From: UBA4716 sp036310525
GTDB lineage: Bacteria; Bacillota; Clostridia; UBA1381
Direction of reading: 5' to 3'
NCBI GenBank assembly: GCA_036310525.1
Contig: JAXJRQ010000154.1
Span: forward strand, 1 to 6,612
DNA: 6,612 nt
Made by a program: the position numbers and the translations under genes. Within the stretch, counting starts at the first letter, position 1. Each line of letters begins with the position of its first letter. Below the pieces are notes generated by a model. It was not told the DNA's origin, made no database searches, and saw only the letters and a list, made by a program, of their open reading frames with translations. Below, piece by piece: positions 1 to 5,730 of the stretch.

Positions 1-37
1 CCGTATTTCGGGACATTCGTGAATGTCCCCTATGGCG
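1..37. repeat. Partial palindromic intergenic repeat, right end of a truncated copy
   Basis: A perfect inverted repeat, GGGACATTC at 10-18 and GAATGTCCC at 21-29, is followed by CTATGGCGG. The same kind of right end (GTCCCTACGGCGG) closes the second element at 135-147, so this is probably the end of another copy that begins left of the window. No gene is supported here: the only open frame (23-229) has no ribosome binding site and crosses repeats and a terminator. Confidence 0.5.
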
Positions 38-182
38 GTAAATTGTATACAGTTGCAAACAATTATATTTGTAGGGACCTTCACTCCGGACGGTCCGTGT
101 GAAATTAACCATAAACGGACAGTCGAGGACGCCTGTCCCTACGGCGGGATAATTATTTACATCCCGATAACCTACAATTTAC
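38..182. repeat. MITE-like palindromic intergenic element
   Basis: The stretch has nested inverted repeats. GTAAATTGTA at 38-47 pairs exactly with TACAATTTAC at 173-182 and forms the outer ends. An inner pair of about 27-bp imperfect arms lies at 71-97 and 116-142; their outer 8 bp (GTAGGGAC/GTCCCTAC) are perfect. A further small hairpin, CGGGAT at 145-150 with ATCCCG at 161-166, sits at the right end. No protein is encoded. This is the structure expected of a small non-autonomous or REP-like element folding into a long cruciform or RNA hairpin. The similarity to dispersed repeats of Oscillospiraceae is from memory and unverified. Confidence 0.55.
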
Positions 183-210
183 TAAAAAACAAGGGCGCTA
201 AAACGCCCTT
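181..210 (-). terminator. Rho-independent terminator of ychF
   Basis: On the minus strand a perfect 7-bp stem, AAGGGCG/CGCCCTT (204-210 with 191-197), has a 6-nt loop and is followed directly by GTTTTTTAGT (190 down to 181). It begins about 8 bp after the ychF stop codon, the usual place for an intrinsic terminator. Confidence 0.85.
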
Positions 211-218
211 GCAAAATA

Positions 219-1313
219 TTAAACATTAAATCTGAACAGAACAATGTCTCCGTCCTTCATAACATATTCCTTACCTTCGCTTCGTACAAGTCCCTTGTCC
301 TTAGCCGCTGCCATTGAGCCGCATTCCATAAGGTCGTTGTAGTGAACAACTTCTGCACGGATAAAGCCTCTTTCAAAATCTGAATGGATTTTACCAGCCG
401 CCTGAGGTGCTTTGGTGCCGTTTGTGATAGTCCACGCACGAACCTCAGGTTCACCTGCGGTAAGATAGCTTATAAGACCGAGAAGTGTGTAGCTTGCCTT
501 GATAAGTCTGTCAAGTCCCGATTCACTCATTCCAAGTTCTTCGAGGAACATTGCCTTTTCTTCGCCTTCAAGCTGTGCTATTTCTTCTTCAATTTTTGCT
601 GAAACGGGCATAACCTCGGAATTTTCCGAAGCGGCAAATTCCTTGACCTTGTTTACAAAATCGTTATTTTCAAGCCCTTCTGCAAAATCATTTTCCGCCA
701 CATTTGCTGCATAGATAACCGGCTTCATTGAAATAAGGAATAAATCCTTAACTATTGCTGCTTCGTCCTCGGTGAAATCGAGAACTCTTGCAGGTCTTCC
801 TTCTTCAAGAACAGCCTTGATTCTTTCAAGAAGCTCAAGCTCTTTTGCGAGAGATTTGTCACCCTTCATTGCCTTTTTTGTTCGGTCGATGCGTCTTTCC
901 ATCATTTCAATATCGGAGAAAATAAGCTCCAGATTAATCGTCTCAATATCACGTATCGGGTCAACAGAGCCGTCAACATGAGTGATGTTTGCATCTTCAA
1001 AACAGCGCACCACATGAACAATTGCGTCACATTCACGGATGTTTGCAAGGAACTTGTTTCCGAGACCTTCACCCTTTGAAGCTCCCTTAACCAGACCTGC
1101 TATGTCAACAAATTCAATAAATGCACGTGTGAGCTTTTTAGGGTTATACATTTCAGCGAGCTTGTCGAGTCTTTCGTCAGGAACATCAACTATTCCAACG
1201 TTGGGTTCAATCGTACAGAACGGATAGTTTGCTGATTCTGCACCTGCCTGTGTTATTGCGTTAAAAAGTGTGGATTTTCCGACATTCGGTAATCCTACTA
1301 TACCTAATTTCAT
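219..1313 (-). CDS. ychF: Redox-regulated ATPase YchF (Obg family, OLA1 orthologue)
   Basis: Cytosolic P-loop NTPase of 364 aa, the full family length. Visible motifs are the Walker A/G1 GLPNVGKST (residues 7-15), the G3 region DIAGLVKGAS (70-79), an altered G4 motif NVAE (204-207) in place of the GTPase NKxD, and SAK (238-240). The NxxE G4 form is the family hallmark and explains its preference for ATP over GTP. A helical coiled-coil insert lies at about 128-170, and the C-terminal TGS-like domain runs from about 281 to the end. Cys33 in YPFCTIEPN corresponds to the conserved cysteine linked to redox control in E. coli YchF. YchF binds the ribosome and negatively affects oxidative stress responses in studied species. 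The ATG start is supported by AAAGGA at 1322-1327. It is monocistronic, with its own promoter and terminator. Confidence 0.97.
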   Translation of the reverse strand: MKLGIVGLPNVGKSTLFNAITQAGAESANYPFCTIEPNVGIVDVPDERLDKLAEMYNPKKLTRAFIEFVDIAGLVKGASKGEGLGNKFLANIRECDAIVHVVRCFEDANITHVDGSVDPIRDIETINLELIFSDIEMMERRIDRTKKAMKGDKSLAKELELLERIKAVLEEGRPARVLDFTEDEAAIVKDLFLISMKPVIYAANVAENDFAEGLENNDFVNKVKEFAASENSEVMPVSAKIEEEIAQLEGEEKAMFLEELGMSESGLDRLIKASYTLLGLISYLTAGEPEVRAWTITNGTKAPQAAGKIHSDFERGFIRAEVVHYNDLMECGSMAAAKDKGLVRSEGKEYVMKDGDIVLFRFNV

Positions 1314-1352
1314 TTATTTCGTCCTTTCGTGTGTTTATTCATATTAAAGTAT

Positions 1353-1381
1353 ATTATATAATAAAAAATCAATTTAATCAA
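1353..1381 (-). promoter_or_regulatory. Sigma-A promoter of ychF
   Basis: Read on the minus strand, TTGATT (1381-1376) is followed after exactly 17 bp by TATAAT (1358-1353). Predicted transcription starts near 1346, giving a leader of about 33 nt that contains the AAAGGA ribosome binding site. It shares the AT-rich 1314-1486 spacer with the divergent protease promoter. Confidence 0.7.
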
Positions 1382-1424
1382 TAGATTTATAAATTTTTAT
1401 ACGGGTTTAATAAAAAGTAAATTA

Positions 1425-1453
1425 TTGATTTTAATTTAAATGTGTGATATTAT
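1425..1453 (+). promoter_or_regulatory. Extended -10 sigma-A promoter of the S8 protease gene
   Basis: TTGATT at 1425-1430 and TATTAT at 1448-1453 are separated by 17 bp, and a TG one base upstream of the -10 (1445-1446) makes it an extended -10 promoter. The expected start is near 1460, leaving a leader of about 27 nt that includes GAGGTGG at 1474-1480, six bases before the ATG. Confidence 0.7.
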
Positions 1454-1486
1454 GTAAATAGTATATTTCGGACGAGGTGGTTTTCG

Positions 1487-4345
1487 ATGTTAAAAAGGCT
1501 CATTTGTGCGGCAACATCAGTAATGATGTTTTTTTCGGTGTGTGCATCTGCTGTCGGATATGAAAACATTGCTTTGCCGTATCTGGAAGATGGCAAGGTT
1601 TCATTGATAGTCGAGGTGGAAGGTGAGCCCGTGCTTGAATGCAGTGAATCGCAGGATATGGGAGCATACAACTACGCTAAGTCACGTACTGCGCAGCTGT
1701 GGAAGGAAGAGCTGTTGCAGGTTCAGTCTGAAGTATGCGATGATATTATGGAAGTCAGCCAAGACATAGAAAAAGGCTTTACATACACCAATGTATTTAA
1801 CGGATTTTCTATTACCGCAAACAGTTCCGATATTGAAAAAATTTTAAAAGTAAATAATGTTAAAGGTATATATATTTCAGAAGAAATTCCTGTACCTGAA
1901 ATTCAGCTTACTGAAGCTGATGATGAAGTAAATCTCGGATATGCGTCAAATGACATGGGTTACAACGGCGAGGGACAGGTAATTTGCGTTATTGATAATG
2001 AATTTGATATTACCCATGATATGTTCAAATCTGCACCTCAAAATCCTAAATTTTCAAAAGAGGATGTTGCGGAATTTGTAAAAAATATGTCTTCTGTTAA
2101 TGCAAATGAGTATGAAAATGTATACAAGAGTGAAAAAATACCTTTTGCATATGATTATATTGATAATGATACCAACACATACTGTGAAAACGCAGACGCT
2201 AACCACGGAACTCATGTTGCTTCAATCGCTGCAGGAAAGCAGGGAAAATTATCTGACGGTACGTTTTTTAACGGAGTAGCGCCCGAAGCTCAGCTTATAT
2301 TGATGAAAATAGGCGATGGGAAATCCTTTGGAATGGATGCTGTAATTGCCGCTCTTGATGATGCCTGTATTCTTGATATTGATGCAATTAATATGAGTCT
2401 CGGGCAGAGATATGTTTGTGAAAATACTGTATTTTCCAAAGCAATTGATGTAGCTCGCAAAAATGGTATAACTGTGTGCACGGCGGCGGGGAATTACGGA
2501 AAAGGCTTTGAGAAAAAAACTCCTTATACAGACAGCCCCGAATATTTTACGGGCGGTGTACCGGGGAATTCTCCGGGAGCATTTACGGTAGCTTCTGCAA
2601 CGGGTACGGCGGTTTCGTCGTTTTCAAGCTATTGCACAACGGGAAGTCTTGAGCTTGAACCCGATATAACCGCTCCGGGTTATAAGATATATGCCGCAAA
2701 AAAGGGCAATGAATATCAGAATATGAGCGGAACATCAATGGCTTCACCATATATGTCGGGTATATCGGTTTTGATGAATCAGTTTGTTGGTGATAATGTT
2801 GCTAATGACTTTGACAGAACCATGAGAATTGAAAATCTGCTCATGTCAACGGGTAAAATTCTTATGCGTTCGGACGGTGTTCCTTATTCACCTAGAGTTC
2901 AGGGCGCAGGAATGGCAGATGTCGAAGCGGCGATGAAAACTCCCGTCATATTAAAGGGGACAGATAATAAAACAAAAATTTCTCTTTATGATAATCTTTC
3001 CGATTCATTCAATATAGAATTTGCTGCACAGAATTTAAGCAACACTGATGTAGTTTATGATTCTATAGAGCTGTATACAATTACTGACGGCTATAATATG
3101 GATGATTATACAGTATCAGATACTGTTTTTCTAAAGCATACGGCAGACTTGCCGCAAACGGTAACAGTGAGCGCAAATTCGGAAACTGAGCTAAGCTTTG
3201 ATGTGACTTTGGACAGTCTGCAGACAGCGGAATTGTCTGAAATTTTCACAAACGGATTTTATGTCGAAGGATTTGTTTCGCTCAATGATACAACAAAAAC
3301 AAATCCCGAAATAAGCATACCTTTTATGGGATTTTACGGGGACTGGCTTAAAGCGGATTTTTTTGATGAACCAAGAGAAAAAGATGGCGCAGTGTCGGAT
3401 TTATTCGGACTTTTGAGTATTGTTCCGAACGGACTGATGTATACGGGTGGTAATATTTACAGCAAAAATATTTATGACTCGGATTATGCGGTAGTTTCAC
3501 CAAACAAAGACGGTTATATGGATATACTCGGAATGTCGGTGGCACCCAAAAGAAGTCTTGCGAATGCTTATACTTATGTCACAGATAAAGACGGTAAAGT
3601 AAAAAGCGGAATATGGCGCATGGCTAACCCGGGCAGGCTTTCTATGAATGCATATATCCTGACGGATATGATTTCAGGGTTGCCGGATGGGGAATATAAG
3701 GTTATTGTTATTGGAGCACATATTTACGACAGTGAAGAAGAGGCGATGCAGGTTACAGAGCTGCCGCTTTACATTGATACTCAAAAACCACAGATTAAGC
3801 GTATGAAAATTACTGAATCAGACGGAAAAAAACTTCTTCATGTGGCGGCTTATGATAATCATCATCTTGCTTCGTGTATAGTTTCGGGATATTCGGGAGA
3901 CACCGCAAAAACCGCTGGTGTGGCAATTAACCCTAAAATCAGTGAGGCTGAAAATGGTATTACATATGCAACAGTTGATATAACGGGTATTGATGCAGAT
4001 GCAACTGTTTTGACGGCTGATTTTGGGATTAACAGTTTCAAAATGCCACTGTGCGATTATGATAACGGAATTGGCGTTATGATGAATTCGGATTTAAGTA
4101 CCAATATCAGCGGAATATTTGAAAATATGACAGGGGAGAGTATAAACTGTTGGGCTGCATTCGGATTTTATAATTCTGATAATGAGTTGATATGCGCCGA
4201 TGTAAAGGAAATTGAAATTCCGATAAACGAAAGTGATTTTTGCTATAATTTACCTGATACAGTAAATTCGGCTGACACGGTCAAAGTATTTTTCTGGACT
4301 AATGATATGAGTCCACTAAGAGAAAAGGCGGAATTTAGCACATAA
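1487..4345 (+). CDS. Secreted subtilisin-family (S8) serine peptidase, lactocepin/C5a-peptidase-like, without PA domain
   Basis: A 952-aa exported protease. Residues 1-22 form a signal peptide (MLKR, hydrophobic core, CASA cleavage region). An I9-like propeptide follows at about 38-135. The S8 catalytic domain spans about 155-485: Asp170 in VICVIDNEFD, His240 in NHGTHVAS, oxyanion Asn336 in TAAGN and Ser417 in GTSMASP, so the triad is complete. The 70-residue Asp-His gap and KIPFAYDY motif are typical of lactocepins and C5a peptidases. The 81-residue gap from Asn336 to Ser417 leaves no room for the PA domain those enzymes usually carry. Residues 490-620 look like the Fn3-like fn3_5 domain, ending PFMGFYGDW. 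A second beta domain with SPNKDGYMD (671-679) follows, then a small C-terminal domain (about 868-952) with VKVFFW. There is no LPxTG, SLH or transmembrane anchor, so it is probably released or bound non-covalently. Its substrate is unknown; extracellular protein or peptide degradation is likely. Confidence 0.93.
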   Translation: MLKRLICAATSVMMFFSVCASAVGYENIALPYLEDGKVSLIVEVEGEPVLECSESQDMGAYNYAKSRTAQLWKEELLQVQSEVCDDIMEVSQDIEKGFTYTNVFNGFSITANSSDIEKILKVNNVKGIYISEEIPVPEIQLTEADDEVNLGYASNDMGYNGEGQVICVIDNEFDITHDMFKSAPQNPKFSKEDVAEFVKNMSSVNANEYENVYKSEKIPFAYDYIDNDTNTYCENADANHGTHVASIAAGKQGKLSDGTFFNGVAPEAQLILMKIGDGKSFGMDAVIAALDDACILDIDAINMSLGQRYVCENTVFSKAIDVARKNGITVCTAAGNYGKGFEKKTPYTDSPEYFTGGVPGNSPGAFTVASATGTAVSSFSSYCTTGSLELEPDITAPGYKIYAAKKGNEYQNMSGTSMASPYMSGISVLMNQFVGDNVANDFDRTMRIENLLMSTGKILMRSDGVPYSPRVQGAGMADVEAAMKTPVILKGTDNKTKISLYDNLSDSFNIEFAAQNLSNTDVVYDSIELYTITDGYNMDDYTVSDTVFLKHTADLPQTVTVSANSETELSFDVTLDSLQTAELSEIFTNGFYVEGFVSLNDTTKTNPEISIPFMGFYGDWLKADFFDEPREKDGAVSDLFGLLSIVPNGLMYTGGNIYSKNIYDSDYAVVSPNKDGYMDILGMSVAPKRSLANAYTYVTDKDGKVKSGIWRMANPGRLSMNAYILTDMISGLPDGEYKVIVIGAHIYDSEEEAMQVTELPLYIDTQKPQIKRMKITESDGKKLLHVAAYDNHHLASCIVSGYSGDTAKTAGVAINPKISEAENGITYATVDITGIDADATVLTADFGINSFKMPLCDYDNGIGVMMNSDLSTNISGIFENMTGESINCWAAFGFYNSDNELICADVKEIEIPINESDFCYNLPDTVNSADTVKVFFWTNDMSPLREKAEFST

Positions 4346-4410
4346 TTTTGGTCGAAAAGTATACAAAATAATAAAATTTTATTGAAAAATGTAAAAAAAA
4401 TAATAACAAT

Positions 4411-4439
4411 TTGACAAGTTAAAAAAAAGATGCTATAAT
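4411..4439 (+). promoter_or_regulatory. Consensus sigma-A promoter of abrB
   Basis: TTGACA (4411-4416), a 17-bp spacer and TATAAT (4434-4439) match the vegetative consensus perfectly. A TG at 4431-4432 adds an extended -10. The A-tract spacer and AT-rich upstream DNA would suit AbrB binding and autoregulation, which is known for B. subtilis AbrB but only inferred here. The start point falls near 4445-4447. No convincing terminator separates this promoter from the protease gene, so some readthrough from upstream is possible. Confidence 0.88.
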
Positions 4440-4461
4440 AAAGAATGGCAAATACCAATGG

Positions 4462-4468
4462 AAGGAGG
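4462..4468 (+). promoter_or_regulatory. Ribosome binding site that fixes the TTG start of abrB
   Basis: AAGGAGG lies nine bases before a TTG at 4478-4480. This site lies inside the frame that would open at the ATG of 4445. It therefore shows that translation starts at the TTG and not at the upstream ATG, which coincides with the predicted transcription start and has no ribosome binding site. Confidence 0.85.
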
Positions 4469-4477
4469 CGGTCTTTT

Positions 4478-4720
4478 TTGAAAGCAACCGGCATCACAAG
4501 AAAAATCGATGAACTGGGTAGAATAGTTCTTCCTATAGAGCTTAGAAGACAGTTCGACATCGACTGTAAGGATAGTATTGATATCTACACAGAGGACGAC
4601 AAGATTATTTTGAAGAAATATGAGCCCGCGTGCATTTTTTGCGGGGAGGCTAATGGCATAAGGCAGTATAAAGGCAAGAATATTTGCCCCGATTGTGCTA
4701 AACAGATAGCTAATATGTAA
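4478..4720 (+). CDS. abrB: AbrB-family transition-state regulator with C-terminal cysteine pairs (TTG start)
   Basis: From the TTG start this is an 80-aa DNA-binding protein. Residues 1-48 form the AbrB/SpoVT swapped-hairpin domain, with the signature KATGITRKIDELGRIVLPIE (2-21) and KIILKKY (42-48). The tail holds CxxC twice (Cys52/Cys55 and Cys70/Cys73), a likely small zinc-binding ribbon typical of clostridial AbrB proteins and different from the B. subtilis AbrB tail. AbrB proteins bind AT-rich promoters as multimers and repress post-exponential genes, including sporulation and secreted protease genes. Regulation of the neighbouring protease is possible but unproven. No toxin gene is adjacent, so it is not a MazE-type antitoxin. 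The start was chosen from the AAGGAGG site, the promoter position and the family's usual N-terminus. The paralogue SpoVT is longer, with a GAF-like C-terminal domain absent here. Confidence 0.9.
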   Translation: MKATGITRKIDELGRIVLPIELRRQFDIDCKDSIDIYTEDDKIILKKYEPACIFCGEANGIRQYKGKNICPDCAKQIANM

Positions 4721-4733
4721 AATATACATACAT

Positions 4734-4769
4734 AAAAAATCGCAGATTATAAGTAATCTGCGATTTTTT
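4734..4769. terminator. Bidirectional terminator between abrB and the lipoprotein gene
   Basis: A perfect 16-bp inverted repeat (4734-4749 with 4754-4769) has a 4-nt loop. Its core is TCGCAGATTA/TAATCTGCGA and the outer six pairs are A:T, giving a U-tract in both directions. It lies 13 bp after the abrB stop and 3 bp after the lipoprotein stop, so it should end transcripts from both convergent genes. Confidence 0.92.
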
Positions 4770-4772
4770 ATT

Positions 4773-5459
4773 TTATACTGCAAGCCGCTTGTATTCTTCT
4801 TTTAAAAATCCCTCTATCTCAGTTAGCTTGATTGGAAATTCAATAAATCCCTTTGCATAGTATGAAAGCTCATACGGTTGGAAAAATATCACAAGATTTT
4901 CGTCGCTGATATAAAAAGCGGAGTCCTTATCTATTAAGGGTTGTTCCCATAAATCACTGTATTTCTCTTTGTCGCTTTCAGTAATTGTGCGTATGATACG
5001 ATTAAGCTCTTTTTCGTAACCATCTGCAAAAAGGTCTTCCAGACACAGTATTTTATTATTCAGGGTATCAATGTTACGTGGATAGTGCATGGTGCTTCCG
5101 TGCGCACCTCCGGTGTATACATAATGTTCTTCTATCAGACTTATGAAATTTTTGGCATTATATTTTAATAATTGTTTAATTTCAAGTACACACCTGTTAC
5201 CCATGCGCAAATCATCCGATGATTCAGATACCATTGTGTCAAATGAAATAAGTGCACCTTTTACGTCCTCGGCTATTTTATTGTTGATGTTTTGTTCAAA
5301 TTCCTGATCGGGCAAACCTGAAAATTCTGCACTTTCTGCATATACAGAAGATATGTCCGATTCAAATTCAGATGCAGATATTTTCATTTTGGCTTGTTCG
5401 CTTGAGGAACAACCAACAATCAAAATTAAGCAGGAAAAAATAATGAGAAGTTTTTTCAT
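4773..5459 (-). CDS. Lipoprotein with DUF4163/DUF3298 (RsiV C-terminal-like) domain
   Basis: A 228-aa exported protein. A short hydrophobic signal ends in the lipobox IVGC with Cys17, so the mature protein should be lipid-anchored outside the membrane. Residues about 25-110 resemble DUF4163. Residues about 112-215 resemble DUF3298, with the typical YTGGAHG (115-121), a following aromatic stretch leading to NID (129-131), LEDLF (140-144) and the YELSYYAKG segment (196-204). In B. subtilis this domain pair is found in RsiV, whose extracellular part senses lysozyme, and in the peptidoglycan deacetylase PdaC. Here there is neither a cytoplasmic anti-sigma segment nor a deacetylase domain, so a cell-envelope binding or sensing role is only inferred. 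The start is supported by GGGAGGA at 5464-5470. It starts 16 bp after the stop of the upstream spoIVA segment, with no promoter in the gap, suggesting co-transcription. Confidence 0.85.
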   Translation of the reverse strand: MKKLLIIFSCLILIVGCSSSEQAKMKISASEFESDISSVYAESAEFSGLPDQEFEQNINNKIAEDVKGALISFDTMVSESSDDLRMGNRCVLEIKQLLKYNAKNFISLIEEHYVYTGGAHGSTMHYPRNIDTLNNKILCLEDLFADGYEKELNRIIRTITESDKEKYSDLWEQPLIDKDSAFYISDENLVIFFQPYELSYYAKGFIEFPIKLTEIEGFLKEEYKRLAV

Positions 5460-5475
5460 TATATCCTCCCAATAA

Positions 5476-5730
5476 TTACAGAATTATACATATGAGCCCG
5501 CCGCTGCCTTCGTTAATGATTCTCTGAAGTGTTTCACGAAGCTTATTACGTGATTCATCAGGCATGCGTGAAAGCTTGTTGTGAAGTCCTTCGTTCACAA
5601 GCTCATACAAGGACTTACCAAAAATATTAGATTCCCATATTTTTGAAGGGTCGGTTTCAAACTCGCTCAGTAAATATTTCACAAGCTCTTCACTTTGCTT
5701 TTCTGTACCAACAATTGGACTTACTTCTGT
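5476..5730 (-). other. spoIVA: 3' segment of interrupted spoIVA (SpoIVA C-terminal ~84 residues)
   Basis: This segment encodes about the last 84 of the ~490 residues of SpoIVA, the ATPase that polymerises on the outer forespore membrane to form the spore-coat basement layer. It begins around TEVSPIVGTEKQ, where B. subtilis SpoIVA as I recall it has SEFAPIIGTEKQ. It continues through KIWESNIFGKSL and ends INEGSGGLICIIL, where B. subtilis ends INEGSGGLIAIIL. The reading frame and natural stop are intact, with no sign of decay. The ATPase and middle domains are absent; what precedes is recombinase. There is no start codon or ribosome binding site at the junction, so the segment can only be translated as a fusion tail, or as true SpoIVA after excision of the element. 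Recognition is from memory of the family, not from an alignment. Confidence 0.88.

Noticed and set aside
23..229. 68-residue open frame in the left intergenic region
   Set aside because: It crosses palindromic repeats and the ychF terminator, has no ribosome binding site, and resembles no protein I know.
4370..4383. Palindrome AATAAAATTTTATT as terminator of the protease gene
   Set aside because: The stem is entirely A:T, too weak for an intrinsic terminator; it is probably a chance product of AT-rich DNA.
4445..4477. Upstream ATG as the abrB start
   Set aside because: It lies at the predicted transcription start, has no ribosome binding site, and would add residues absent from AbrB N-termini; AAGGAGG plus TTG at 4478 explains the gene better.
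4478..4720. AbrB-domain protein as a MazE-like antitoxin
   Set aside because: No toxin gene is adjacent, it has its own promoter and terminator, and the sequence is the AbrB regulator type with a cysteine-pair tail.
4243..4783. Minus-strand open frames overlapping the end of the protease gene and abrB
   Set aside because: They are antisense to well-supported genes and promoters, with AT-driven hydrophobic composition and no ribosome binding sites; one runs through the bidirectional terminator stem.
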